Shown here: positions 8,710 to 21,113 of the stretch, piece by piece
Position numbering within the stretch: position 1 is the first letter of the stretch
Layout of the letters: every line of letters begins with the position of its first letter
NCBI GenBank assembly: GCA_027422505.1
Contig: JAPQWV010000005.1
Span: forward strand, 9,739,501-9,803,500
Reading direction: 5' to 3'
Origin: Craterostigma plantagineum
Taxonomy: Eukaryota > Streptophyta > Magnoliopsida > Lamiales > Linderniaceae
Length of the DNA: 64,000 nt
Program-made: the position numbers and the translations under genes
Notes under the pieces: generated by a model
What the model saw: only the letters and a program-made list of their open reading frames with translations
What the model was told of the DNA's origin: nothing
The model's database searches: none

Positions 8710-11581
8710 TGTAATACCCGTAAATTTGATACGAAATTTTGATGCGGTAATTATGTAAATTTATTGAATTAGTTTGGAACGAAAATATAAAATATATCAG
8801 GTCGGAATTATTTTTTTGAAACCTAGCTATGGGATTAGTCAGGATTAATAAAATATTTTTGATAGTGGGCTATACATGAATTATTGAAATAAATGCTCCA
8901 AAAGCCCAACACATAACATAATAATACAAAGACTTGGGATATTAGATTATATAATAATATAGGAACCATTGATGTTGGGCTATGTTTAACACGTGATGTT
9001 GGCCCAAAGTAATTCAAATATAGTACGATTAAGATCAATGAGTTTACTTAGGAGGAAGGTAAAATTCGTCACTCACCAACTTGTCCCATCAAATCAAAAG
9101 ACTTAAAAATATACGTGGTAGTCCTTGGAGTTATTGTAGGTGTGACTAATAAAAGTTTTCTTAACCTAAGGGTAATCGACATCACTATCTATAAACATCC
9201 ATATCTATGTTAATATATATAATACGATATTTTATATAGAGATAGGCCTAATATATGGGGGGACAAAGAAACGTTAAGAGAGAGTTCAAGCTATACCACA
9301 AAACTTAGTAGCATAAGGGAGGTTGGTAACTTGATCGAGCTCAAAGTAAGGTATTTAAATCATATCTCATACCTAAAGTACTTATGCCATTCTCAATAAT
9401 TAGGTGTTGTACATGAATATATATTGTAACTTAGGGGCTGTGTTCGAAAGGTTTAACAGTTAGGGACTGGAATTTTCGAGTTGAAGTTCAAGTTGATAAG
9501 AATCATATGGTCATATATACATACATACATATATATATATATATATGTACTAGCCTTTAGTTATCATTATTCTTCTATACACTTGAGCAGCCCTCAACCC
9601 TCACATTCACGACTTGTAAGACACCATTAAGTTAAATTTTAACGTTGATGCATGTTAAACGGTTATGTGCTTTAACGTGACTCATATGTTAGGTAATGTA
9701 GTAAGTAATAATTAACTATGTTTCGTGGCTTATGTGAGTGTGGGGAGTATTTCCATGAAACTTTCGAGATGATCATGTATGACTTTTTATGTGTGCTCAA
9801 AATGAATCATGTGTCAAGATGAATCATATGAATGCTACGCTAACCATGTTAAGAACACATCGATAAGTTTAGAAGTAACTCTCGATATTAGAACAGTAAT
9901 TAAAACCTCTAAACAATTATTGGGTGTACTGTTTTCGGTGTGGAAACTATTTTAGGAATGCGAGTAATTTTATGGACTTGGGATTGAATCTGAAATATGT
10001 ACATAAACTGATCTCTAATCTAAAGTTTCGGAACCCTAGGAGGAGAGGATCTAATTGGCATGTGAGGGCGTTTGATGTTGATAAGTTCTCAACAGAGGCA
10101 TTATATATAGTTTATGGTATATGCTTATTTAAGTTTTGTGTTTAAGTTTGTGACACAAAATCCAAAGTTCTTGTATCTTAGGTGTTTGACCAATGTAAGG
10201 TTTTTCATAACCTAATACGTATAAGAATCACAAAAGTTTTCGTAAGAGCCTGTAGAGTTTTCGTATTTGAATTTGCTTAGGATTTTGATGTGCAAATGTT
10301 TTAAACATGAAATGTAATTTAGAATGCAAAGCATTTGAATATTTCGGTAAGGTTCATCTAGGTTTCTATTATTTATAAAGTTTTTGGTATTTCATATGTT
10401 TCGCCATTTAAAGAATTTCGATATTTTAGGGTTATTTATTTTTAGGGATTTTCATTATTTTTTTTGGTTTTCATAAATTTTAAGGTTTTAGAGAACGGAC
10501 ACATATACTAATAATATTTAATTATTTAGAGGTTCGACATTTACGAATTCCACCAGATCTCTTGACTGATTTGAGCGGGAGGACAGGTAGGTGAATCTTA
10601 TCTACAACGCGTAAACACCAATGTGATATTTATGTGAATGAATTATGTGATTATGTGTTTACGTGCGTTTCATGTAGCATCATGTTACCATGTATTATCA
10701 TGTTAAATATCTGCAAGTGCATTACACGTCATTTCACGGAGTGTACCGTGGTGGAACAGTGGTACTGTATTGTACCTATTGAGCGTGTAGCTGATATTGG
10801 CTGTCGACCCGTAGAGGAGTCACGTGAGTGTGGGCATCTGCTGTGCGCCAGCGCCTGTGACGGTGAGCCATTGGCCCATTGGACATTATGCGGCAGACTG
10901 CGGGAGACCTAGAAAGGAGCGACTTGGGATATCCCCAAGTAGGCTAGCTAGTGTAGGCCACGCTGTCGCATGCGGAAGGAGGCGACCTGGAGGGTGCGAC
11001 CTGGGTACCCTTACGGGACCTAGCGTAGGCTACCAGCGTGGGCACCGCATTGGCAGAAGAGGCGACCTGAGAGTGTGACCTGATAGGGCTCGGGGAGGCT
11101 GCTCAGTGTAGGCCACTGTCGTAGTGTTGTGATCGTGTTGGTTGTGATCGTGATCGTGGTAGTGATTTCGCGTGATGGTGCACAGTATGAAGCCCGGGGC
11201 CCGTTGTGAGGTGGTGAGTGTATCCCGGTTGTGATGAGTGATAGTGAGTGGCATTGCATTGGTGAGAATTGGGGGTGAGTGAACGTGAGCGAGTCACACG
11301 TGCATGCATTATTTCACCTACTGGGCAATAGCTCAGTGTTTGCGTGTTGTAGGTAATCAACGATCGAGGCTGGCTATCGGAGCTTCCATGGGCTTTTGAG
11401 GGCGGGGCTGTACATGGATGACGACCTGTGGGCGAGTGATAGTATGATTTGGGCCTTCGGCCCGTTCGTATTAACATTTGTATAAACAAATGTTTTTGTA
11501 AAATAGGTTCTCCGCGGCTTTCGCTGCTAAACCCGATGCGAGTTATCGCTAATTAGCGATTAGAGAGTGAGGGTCGCCACA
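8710..11581 (+). repeat. 3' LTR of the non-coding gypsy-type element
   Basis: Near-identical copy of 5519-8387 with the same TGTAATACCC start, the 16-bp palindrome at 11545-11560 and the CGCCACA end. It is followed at once by the TAGAG duplication. Confidence 0.95.
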
Positions 11582-11586
11582 TAGAG

Positions 11587-11831
11587 TCAGCGCGCTCTTT
11601 GTCTTCGGAATTTCCAGAGGTTCTGTAGGGTGAGCGGTATGTCTGGGATATATCGTTTTGAACTCGAGTGGTCCATTAATCAACATGTTCCACGTCTCAT
11701 CGTCTTGTGCTGAGAGATGGGTCATCATTATAGTCTTTCATTCAAGGAAGTTTTCCCTGCTAAACATAGGAAGTTTGTTTGATGAAGCATCAGAATGAAT
11801 GAATATCAAGCAGTCCTGCTATGATACCACT
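11587..11831 (-). pseudogene. Copia A gag N-terminus and primer-binding site
   Basis: On the minus strand a tRNA-iMet-like PBS (TGGTATCATAGC, one mismatch) sits beside the LTR at 11832. A gag start follows, with ATG at 11767 and codons for MFSRENFLE, THLSAQDDETWNMLINGPLEF and a PTEPLEIPKTKSALT-like stretch. A frame break follows MFSRENFLE. The coding continues across the inserted element into 5513-5090. Confidence 0.7.
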
Positions 11832-12817
11832 TGTTAGGATCGGTCAATGTGTTTAGAGGGGGTTAATAAGCACTTGTTAGTTTTCGGTTTTGATCTCGTT
11901 AATGGTCAATATCGGTGCTTGATATATTAGTGTGTCGACTGATGCGGAAGAAACCGGTCGGTTTTGAACCAAGAACAGATGTGAACGTGGTGTGTGTGTA
12001 TTTGCAGTAGAGACATGATTTGTTTCTGGAAGTTCGCGTCTCCCCTTCTTCCCGGTCAGGAAGGTTCCCACTAAAAGCCTCGGTTTACAACACTCTGTCG
12101 TACAACCTCCTTAGCTAGACTGACTCAATATAACCCTCAAGCTATATTTCGCTAGCTAAACTCCTAGACCACTCTAAACGGCTTTTTACAGTTCGCCTCT
12201 TTCAAGTCTTTTTACAGTCCCTTGAGAAAATCACTCAGTTAAACGTTCCGGTTTAACCCAGTGATGACAACACCTTAATTCTTTTCTCACAAAAAAAAAT
12301 TATAACTTGAAAGCTTCAGCTAATTCTCTCGTTCTAAAAATTTAGAGTTGGAGAAGTAGTTTCTTCAGCTTGCATTCCTCCTATTTTTAGTTGGGTTGAA
12401 GTTGAAGCCCGTTGTGAGATAGCTCTTTATGTACCGGACAGTGCAATTATTACCTTTACCCATAATGGGTCTGTTTGGTCTTGCAGCAGTCTGTGCCATT
12501 GCTTTATTCCTTATTCAGCTTGATTTTACTTCAAGTGGCTCTAGCTGGCAGCCTTGTATTAATTGTTCGTCAGAAGCGTTCAAATTGACGAGCCTTATGT
12601 GTTTGAAATTGTCCAGCGTGACACGTCCGTTATCATGCAGTCCGGTGTTCAATGTACTTCTGGTATGCAGTCTTGATCTGGTTTCAACTTGCGTTGATGA
12701 TCTGCTGGCCCAGTTTCACATATGCCTAACCGTTATACTTATTTATGTTAAGTTCAATCACCGAAACTATTAGTCTGAATATTTAAATTCACAATTTCTA
12801 GCACATATAGACTAACA
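11832..12817 (-). repeat. 5' LTR of copia A
   Basis: On the plus strand it starts TGTTAGGATCGG next to the minus-strand PBS. It probably ends at CTAACA (12812-12817), which pairs with the TGTTAG start. The outer end is inferred from that terminal inverted motif alone, since no second LTR copy remains. The element landed upstream of the first surviving exon of the NAP1-like gene. Confidence 0.6.
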
Positions 12818-13012
12818 ATTAAATTTACAGCATGAGTAAAAACAGTCCAAAAGCGGTAACATTGGGTAAAAGTTGCATTTGACATATGATTGACAATTAA
12901 CGCACATAGTCCAAATATTGAAGACTAAAAAGTGGTTTCTGCCTTGTTTGTATAATCTTCTTGTTCTAGTATTTGTTACCCCACAAATTGTGATTGTGTG
13001 GGATACTTACAG

Positions 13013-14499
13013 GCTCAACTCGATGATATGGAGAAAAGTTATTACAAGGAGATAGCAACCCTTGATGCCAAGTACCAATTACTCTATCAGCCACTCTATA
13101 TTAAGGTTGGCAATTGCTTAGCAATTTTGACCCTAGAACCTCTCTTTGTTGCATTAATCGTTTGTGTTATTAATATGCAGAGAAGTGAAATATTAACTGG
13201 TGAAGTTGACGTCGTTGATACAGAGAAATGGGAGGGTATGCTTGTGAACTATATATGTCTTATGCAAATGTGTATGTTTTTGTGTGTCAACTTTCTATTA
13301 GGCTCTTAACTTGATGCAGAGAAAGGAGTTCCTGGGTTTTGGCGTACTGCTATGAAAAACAACAGTGTGCTCGCCGACGAGGTTATTATTATCTGGAAAA
13401 CCATTTTTTATCGTTTAAACCCTATTTTTGTTTTCATAACATTATGTGATTTCAGATTTTCGAGCGTGATGATGACGCTCTGAGGTATCTCAAAGACATC
13501 AAATTGTCGAATCGGAAGCCCGAAAGGCTTCAAGCTCGACTTCTTCTTGACGCTAATCCTTACTTCAAGAACAGAGTCCTGACGAAAACTTACTACTTGG
13601 TCGATGAATTTGAGCCCGTTTTGGACAAAGCAATTGGGTTGATATAAATTTTATGTGGTCGAACGATATTTTTAGTTCCCAATGTGCATTTTCTAGTCTC
13701 TAATTTTCAAATATGTTCATTTAGTCCCAAATGATATCGATTTTGGGACCTTTTAGTCACCAGGTCAATTTATTCGTTAGTTTAGACTGAATTTAATACG
13801 TGAAAGCACGTTATCTCCTTCTAGACATCTTAAAATATCATAACACATCTTCTTTTTCGACTTACGCGCACATGAGCCTCATTACACATGAGAGTTACAT
13901 GTGTTGCTTAATGATGCTCACGCACCTTTAAGTCGATGAAGATGAAGAGTATGAGGCTTTTGAGATGATTGAAGTGAGATCAGAAGCTCACACATGTTAA
14001 ACTCCGTTAAAATTAACGATTACATGAATTGGGAGATCAAAACGGTTAAAACTTGATAATATCGGGGAGTAAAAGTAGCATCTCGACATATATGAAATCA
14101 GAAATGCCCATGTCCCAAAGATGATGACTTCCGGTTGTCCTTCATTTTTGTGGTCCTCAAGAGTATTAGTTGGCATATTTTTTTTATATAAAAAATATGT
14201 TGTTCTCTAGGATGGAGATTGAATGGCACCCGGGGAAAATTCTTTCGCATAGGATTGCGAGAAAGAAGAAAGGAAAGGGGAAGGCAGGCAAACCCGAGAG
14301 ACGTAAGAGTTTCTTCAACTTCTTCGACCCGCCCCAACTCCCCGAAGAAGACGATGTGATCAGCGCTGAAGTCGCCGAAGAGCACCAAAATCTGATGGAA
14401 TTAGATTACGACGTAGGATCGACCATTCGGGACAAAATTGTACCTCACGCCGTTTCTTGGTTCACTGGTAAGGCTGCTCACCGCAAGTTTGGAGAATGA
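13013..14499 (+). pseudogene. NAP1: NAP1-like nucleosome assembly protein gene, 5'-truncated
   Basis: Five exons join in frame with GT-AG borders: 13013-13105, 13181-13235, 13320-13381, 13456-13637 and 14211-14499. They encode consecutive parts of the NAP fold: AQLDDMEKSYYKE and YQLLYQPLYIK, then EKGVPGFWRTAMKNN, then LDANPYFKNRVLTKTYYLVDEFEP, then [25 protein letters not shown] and [18 protein letters not shown]. The family are histone H2A-H2B chaperones acting in nucleus and cytoplasm. The N-terminal exons are absent, with copia A directly upstream. The usual acidic C-terminal tail is also missing: reading through gives AAHRKFGE and a stop, but a perfect donor GTAAGG at 14470 suggests a former further intron. 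Probably a dead fragment, or a gene whose first exons lie outside the window. Confidence 0.85.
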
Positions 14500-14869
14500 A
14501 AAAGATATAGTAATTGAGGGGTGAAATCCATTTTTTGAAATTTTGCAAGTTTCCCATCCTTAGGCTGAAAAATTCATTTCTGTGGCTGGTTAGCCTCTGA
14601 TTATTATATGTGAGGCAATGATAGAGACTCACAGATTTGATGAATTAGTTCCAACTCTTATGTGTTCCAAAGGACTAACGTCACAAAAATGTTCCCACGT
14701 AGCGACGGAAGATAGGACGTCGTGAAATTAGCGACGGAATTTTCATTGCTAAATTTTTTGACGTGTAGGCCGCCGCCGCAACCTATCCGTATGAATATGT
14801 GACGGAAAAACTGGCGCAATTATTTGCGATATAAAAGTCGTCACAAATGTATCTTTTTGTTACAAAATT
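14500..14869. other. Non-coding DNA with remnant of a GACGG-repeat DNA transposon
   Basis: No exon is recognisable after the NAP1-like stop. At 14700-14850 there are motifs of the type TTAGCGACGGAATTTT with inverted counterparts (GTGACGGAAA, GTCGTCACAAA). They are common in degenerate foldback or non-autonomous DNA transposons of plants. Boundaries and family are unclear. Confidence 0.35.
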
Positions 14870-17354
14870 GTATTATGATTAATATTATATTAAGATTATT
14901 TTATTTATATTATGAATTTGATAATAATATAAGGAGAGAATTTAGAGGGAGATACCATAATTTCTATACTTTGGTGTATTTTACTATGTAACTCAAATCA
15001 CATATTTATAGTAAAATCATACACTAAATATACCTTTTAGTCATCCATACAACTCATGCAAAAATACAATCTCTTTATACACCTCATCTTATCATAATTT
15101 ATGAGTAATTAATATTCCAAAAACATCCACATTTAATCACACAAATATGATGAATCATTGTGATGATACATAATAGATTCATAATACTCCCCCTTTGATG
15201 TTTTTTAAAGAATATGCCTCGTTAGAACTTACTAGGAAAAATTCAGTGGGATAAAAAACTAGTGAAGGAACAAGCGTACATGATTTTTCTGAAATGCTTT
15301 AGCCAGTTGCCTCATTAAAAACCTTACTCGAAAAACCACGTGGGAAAAACCACAGTTAAGGAAAAAAGAGTGCAAACGTATTTTCTCCCCCTAATGATGA
15401 CATTATTTTAAATCTCAGTCTTCGGACGCCAATTTCATATACTAACATTCTGAAAATTATTAGGGGAAGTGCTTTTTGTGAACAAATCTGCAAGATTTTA
15501 ATTTGATCGCATTTGTTGTACATCAATATCACCATTTTCTCCAGCTCATGTGTAAAGAAAAATTTAGTGATATGTTTTGTTCCATCGCCTTTGACATATC
15601 CCTCCTTTAACTGGGCAAAATATGCCACATTATCTTCGTATAATGTCGTCGGTAGTAACCTTTCCTATAATATTGTATATGCTGATAATCGATCGCAACC
15701 AGATGCATTCTCTGCTAGCTTCATAAATTGCTAGTAGTTCATCGTGATTAGATGAAGTGGCAGTTAAACTTCGTTAACTGACCGCCATGAAATAGCAGTC
15801 CCACCATATGTAAATAAATAACCCGTCTGAGATCGTGCATTATGTGGGTCGTATAAGAATCTAGCATCCGCATACCCAATTAAATATGCTTTCATCTCAT
15901 TCAATCCCATATCAGTTGTTCCTTGAAGGTATCGAAATATTCGTTTAACTATGTTCCAATGTCTACGAGTCGGCGAAGTACTGTATCTTGCCAATAAATT
16001 TAGTGCAAATGTTATATCAGGTCGCGTAGGACTCGTAAGACACATTAGTGCTCCAACAGCGCTAAGATATGGTACTTCATGACCAAGTAGCTCTTCATAA
16101 TTTTCACGTTGTCTGAACGGATCTTTATTCACGTCTAACGATTGGACAATCATCGGAGTATCCAATGGATGAGCTTTGTCCAAACCTTTTCAACACCTTT
16201 TTCATATAATTTCTTGATGTACAAAAATTCCATTCTTTAAATATTCAATTTACAGTCCGAGACAAAAATTCGTTTTACCGAGATTTTTCATTTCGAACTC
16301 CTTTTTCAAACAATCAACCGCTTTCGAACTCATCAGGAGTTCCGACTATATTGATGTCGTCGACATATACTGCTATAATGACAAACTCGTTCTCACATCT
16401 CCTCATAAATATACAAGGACAAATTTGATCATTTTTGTACTCCTCTTTCAATAAATATTCACTTAGGCGATTATACCATAAACACCCGGATTGCTTGAAT
16501 CCATAAAGCGATTCATTTAGCTTAATTTAGTACTCATCTCGCGGCCCTAAATTTTCAGGCAGCCGAAATCCTTCTGAAAGCTTCATATAAATGTCACTAT
16601 CAAGTGAGCCATGTAAATAAGCAGTGATAACATCCATTAGACGCATATCGAGTCCTTCACGTATTGCCTTACTAATTATAATAACGAAAAGTTGTTGCGT
16701 CCACCACGGGAGAATAAGTCTCCTCATAAACAATGTCAAGTCTCTGCAAGAAACCTTGTGCGACAAGCTGTGCTTTACATCTCACAGTTTCACCATTTTC
16801 ATTTCTCTTCCCAATGAAAACCCATTTATATCCAACCCATTTCTCAAGTGATTTTAATTTTGCCTCGATCGCATCTTTCCATTTTGGCCAATCTTTTTGT
16901 TGTCTGCATTCGTTACAGACCTTGCTTCATGCTCTTCGTTCTCATTCATCCCATTCATTTCATGTAACGCTACGTTAAATGAAAATTTATCGTCAACGTT
17001 GTTGACTTTATCTCGTTTACATCTAATTCCATTCTGGGCGTAATTTGATCGATATCTCTTAATTATCATTATTTTCAATTTGTTCATGTACATGGGTTTC
17101 ATTCTTATCATCATTTAAGCCCATCGACTTTTCTTTAGTCGATAAATCCTCGATTGGACCATTCTTATTATTTGTTCCTTTTCTTTTCCAAGGATTTTTA
17201 TCTTGGAACCCGAGGGCCTACCACGCTACAGTTGTTTAGGCTCAATTCTATTTCGTGTTTGTTATACAGGAATATCAATTTTTACAGGAGCATTAACAGC
17301 TAGTATATGTGACTTAGTCACTCTCTTTGGGTCAGTAAAGCTGTCTGGCAATTG
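14870..17354 (-). mobile_element. Copia D remnant (Ale/Retrofit-like)
   Basis: Minus-strand copia element with an AT-rich LTR-like stretch (about 14870-15188). The antisense polypurine tract CTCCCCCTTTGATG lies beside it near 15186-15199, and pol codons run from 15356 to about 17230. The 5' side is cut by copia C at 17355. The LTR start should read TGTTATG but reads TATTATG, as expected of a decayed copy. Confidence 0.6.
15356..17230 (-). pseudogene. Copia D pol remnant: RT and RNase H
   Basis: Broken minus-strand frames appear in pol order: a linker containing KSHILAVNAPV and KRGRPSGSK (near 17300-17150), FSFNVALHEM (near 16970), RT with GLDMRLMDVITAYLHGSLD and IYMKLSEGF (16650-16560), and SPTRPDITFALNLLARYS and RRHWNIVKRIFRYLQGT (about 16040-15900). 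RNase H follows with TTLYEDNVAYFAQLKEGYVKGD and KHITKFFFTHELE (15650-15530). These blocks are characteristic of the Ale/Retrofit branch of Ty1/copia. Many stops and frameshifts make it non-functional. Confidence 0.75.
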
Positions 17355-17678
17355 TGTTAGGAATATTTTAGAAATGTCCAGAATTAATTTAGTCTAAGTC
17401 TTATATTTCTTATTTATGTGGTTTTTTATTTGTAATTAGGCTCATGTTAGCCCAATACCTTGTTAATGGGCTTAAGTAGGCCCAAGGGTTTTATACATAG
17501 TTAGTGGTATGAAATCTTAAACCTTACGACCTGATTAATTGAATCATTTAGTTTACCGAAACGCCATTTGTGAGTATTAATAGCAAATCCACCAAGAACA
17601 CACGTACTAAAGGTATAACTCACGCAATTTTTTATTTTGATTCCCATCGTTAAACGTTGAGGTGTCTGGTGACCTACA
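17355..17678 (+). repeat. 5' LTR of copia C
   Basis: Starts TGTTAGGAATATT and ends GACCTACA, immediately followed by AG and a perfect tRNA-iMet PBS. Only this copy is present, so the start is inferred from the TG dinucleotide and from the end of copia D similarity. Confidence 0.65.
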
Positions 17679-17680
17679 AG

Positions 17681-17692
17681 TGGTATCAGAGC
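17681..17692 (+). other. Primer-binding site of copia C
   Basis: TGGTATCAGAGC lies 2 bp beyond the LTR end and matches plant initiator tRNA-Met. Confidence 0.85.
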
Positions 17693-17939
17693 CAAAGCGT
17701 GAACGATTGGATTTATGTTTTTTGAATTTTCGTTGTTGTTCTTAAGCTTACTCGAACTTTCTTTGTGGTCTGCGCTGTTCTGTTTGTTTTTCACACTTTC
17801 GAGTGATATCGTGCTTATTTTGCCTTATTTCTAACTCCTGCTGTGTGATATAACATATTCTAGTGTTTATGTGAAAGAACCCAGGAATTTTCGTCAAGTC
17901 TGAGCAATTTTTAAGCAAAATTCGAGTGTTCAGGTTTTT

Positions 17940-18570
17940 GCACAAGTTTTTCGAAACTTGAAATATTTCTTTCGAAAAACGTTTCGAAAATTGCTTTCGG
18001 AATTAAGTTTTAAGCCATATTCGAAACTTGACCATCTTTTGAAATTCTTCAATTTCGAAAATCCTCCTTACATTTGACGATTTGCTTCGAATTCGAAACC
18101 AATCTTCGAAACCATACTTCATCCGACCTTTCGAATTCATTTCGAACTCGAAACTCAACCTTGTTTCGAAAAAAATTCTCTCATTCGAAATAGTTTTTGA
18201 AATCTCTTAAAATTCACAAGTTTTTCGAAATCAAACTTAATCAGACCTTTCGAAATTGAGCTCTTTCGAAAATCAATCTCTATCGAAAATCATTCTTCTC
18301 GAAAAACAATTCTCAAAACAAAATTGATATTGAAAATCGACTCATTTCGAAAAACATTTTCGAAACAAGTCTTGCATTTGAAAACCAACTCATTCGAAAA
18401 TATTTTTTGAAACATTACAATTTGCAAACATTTCGAAAATACACTTCGAAACATCACACACTTTCGAAAATCCTTGTTTGTCGAAATCATTTTCGCATCA
18501 TTAGACTTCGAAAACCATTTCAAAAAATTTACTTTCGAAAATTCACTATCTCACTTAAATACATATACAC
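17940..18570 (+). repeat. TTTCGAAA-motif-rich leader of copia C
   Basis: About 630 bp in which TTCGAAA, TTTCGAAA or CGAAAA recurs every 15-30 bp, an irregular motif array rather than a perfect tandem repeat. It lies between the PBS and the gag-like region, so it is the untranslated leader. The same motif class returns at 21400-22080. Confidence 0.7.
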
Positions 18571-18599
18571 ATCAAAATCCAATCACACACGTCAGGATC

Positions 18600-20400
18600 C
18601 ATACACCCCAATTAATCAATGGACTCACTTGCTATGGGGAGCGATGTTCGCGCACCAGTACTCAGACGTGGCGAATTCCAAATCTAGAGAAGCAGGTTTC
18701 TGAACATTCTCGAAATCAAGGACAATGGAGCAGACATAATCCAATCCTTGGAAAAAGGACCTGCTCAATTATGGACAAACATCCATGAAGATAAAACACA
18801 AGATCCCCATTCATTGCTAAAGAGCTTCCTTCCAAAGTAGAAGGATGGAGAATATTATACAAGGAAGTTACAACTGTTGAAGCAAAAGAAAATTGGAGTA
18901 GCATTGGCCCAACAAGACTATTGGCTCGAAGATTCCTAAGAGAGCGAGCCAGAAAACCTAGCATTGATGGCACTTGGGGAGGGAGCTGAATCAGACCAAG
19001 AGGTGATCCATCCAGAAACCAGCTTTGATGAAGACAAGGAGTCGACCTCAGGGAGGGAGGTAGAACCTATTACCCTAATTCATATTTTGAATTTCACGAA
19101 AATCATCCAGAACTACATAAAGATCGAAAAAGCATTAAGTCATTAGAAAAGAACATGGCCAAAACTCAAGCCATCCTGGCTGTAACGCGTGAAAATGTTC
19201 TTAGGCTAGAAAATAACATGAGTCAGAATTAAAAGTAAGTGCTTTGAATAATAGTCTATCCTTTTACGAGCAAGCTAAAGCTACCTCCATAGATCACGAG
19301 GGTACTATTAAGACACTAGAAACTCGTTTAGCAAATAATCGTAACGGGTTCCTTGAACGATTAAAGGAAATAGCATCTGAATTGTAGGCTTGAAGCAACG
19401 CATATGAGAGTTTCGTGACAAGGAAATAGAAAAACTGAAAGCTAAAATTAGTGAGATAACTGATAGTTTTCAAAAGAGCGAAAACGAGCGAATCACTAAG
19501 ACTTGTGAGTATAATCTGATGAATAGCGAGCGTGGAAATTACATGCCAAGATTAAAAGTTTCGAGGATATCCTTACTAAGAGAGGGCAAACGGAGCAAAT
19601 GATTTTCTTAAACCAGCCTAAAAAGACACTAGATTTTATAATCTTCGAGAGGGATTAGGTTTCGTACCAGCTAGTCAGCCTGCAGTGAAAAGGCCTTTAC
19701 ACCTTTATGACATGCAATTTCAAGGTCTCAAAATACCTAATTTAATGCCATTCACACGAGAAATTGATGCTATCGAGGGGGAAAACGAGATAGAAAGGCA
19801 GGCGTTGAAATATCGCTTGATTATGACAAACTTAAGAAGAGCTACAAGACAAGGGAAATACCGTTGTCTGATGACTACTTAGATGCCCTTGTACATTCGT
19901 CTGAAACAATAACTGTAGAGAATGAATCCTCAGACTTAGAAAAACCTGGTACTTCTAGCGCATATGTACCCACCAATAGTCAAGAAAATATCATATTTGC
20001 GCTCTACCTTAGAGTATGAGAGGATCGCTTTTCACGTTGAGAATTTAATATTACTTAGTATAATTTCATCACTCGAAATCCAATTCAACATTTGTATTGA
20101 TTCACATTCACAAATTTCTCTAGCCAATTCTCGAATAGAAACCCCAACCAAGACTAGAACATTTAGGAAGCAGGTTGCATCCAGCAAGTCCAAGCTTACT
20201 AACTCATTTATGCATGTACCGACAGACAAAAATCTAAATAGAAAGAAGGAGAAGAGAGCCACACGAGATAGCCTACCGAAGAAAGACGTCGTTCCTTCTT
20301 TTAGAAAGAATGAGCGAGTTAATTTCGAAGCATCTAGTTCTAATTTGTGTAATAGGTATCAAAGTGTGCTAAAGATCGTTTGTTGAACCTCCGTTTGTTA
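18600..20400 (+). pseudogene. Copia C gag-like pseudogene
   Basis: Fragmented plus-strand frames resemble a copia Gag. Near 18725-18800 is DIIQSLEKGPAQLWTNIHED. Near 18880-18970 is VALAQQDYWLED followed by an acidic stretch ending LALMALGEG. Downstream, 19000-19600 is Lys/Glu-rich and coiled-coil-like. At 19964-20386 is a basic, Ser/Lys-rich frame. Stops and shifts are frequent. A protease/pre-integrase trace may lie near 20770-20900. No pol follows. Confidence 0.45.
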
Positions 20401-21113
20401 TTCTTACGCCTGTACGGACAACTAAAAATCGTGCTTATCTATTCGAGGCACCAAAGTGTGCTAAAGATCGTTTTGTTGGACCTTCTCTTATCTATTCCGG
20501 TTATCTAAAAGGAAAGAACGTGTTGTCAGAAAGCCAAACCCCCTAGAACTGAAGCTAAAACTAAGATTTAGGAAATAAGAATATCAGGGTTAGAAAACAT
20601 GAACTATCTGCTAGCACGCACAACTATTATCCCCTAGGAATTAGAACGATTAGGGTTCCTAAGTCTGCCACTAAAGCTATATATAAATCTAAAGCTGACT
20701 TAGGACATATAGCTTTAAATGATGCATATATAGACTCTCGATTCGATAAGAAAGGACCTATCTTAAATGGGTACCAAAATCTGCTTAATATGTTTTTGCA
20801 ACCAGCATAGGGAAGTACGTAGAGATGGTTGCTCCACACCCATTACTGGTAAGAGACGAGAGCAACTACACCAATCTTTCCCTCACGTGTGGTACCTGAG
20901 TGGCCCTACATACGTGATCGAGGGATGGGCAGCGGGCAGCTAAAACCACACTGACAAACCTGGTAACTTCTAAATATGTGTGCAAACAAAATTAGACAGG
21001 TAATATATTTACAAACGCATATATATTGAAAAGAATTATAAACCAAACTTGCTAGTGAAATCTAGTCTTACATGATTAATTATTGTTCCCTAATAATTAT
21101 TACAATACTTATA

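Larger units (their letters stand above)
5519..11581 (+). mobile_element. Non-coding LTR element with giant LTRs and 322-bp interior
   Basis: Two LTRs of about 2.87 kb (5519-8387 and 8710-11581) start TGTAATACCCG and end CGCCACA. They flank 322 bp that hold only a tRNA-iMet PBS and a polypurine tract. TAGAG at 5514-5518 and 11582-11586 is a perfect 5-bp target-site duplication, so the ends are certain. The LTR style (TGTAATACCC start, length) matches Tekay/Del-type Ty3/gypsy elements, and the interior ends resemble those of the other gypsy pieces in this window (50510-50620 and 55506-55760). I infer an internally deleted, non-autonomous derivative that moved using another element's proteins. 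It sits within the copia A gag. Confidence 0.9.

Noticed and set aside
14098..14388. Minus-strand 96-codon frame
   Set aside because: Antisense of the last NAP1-like exon.
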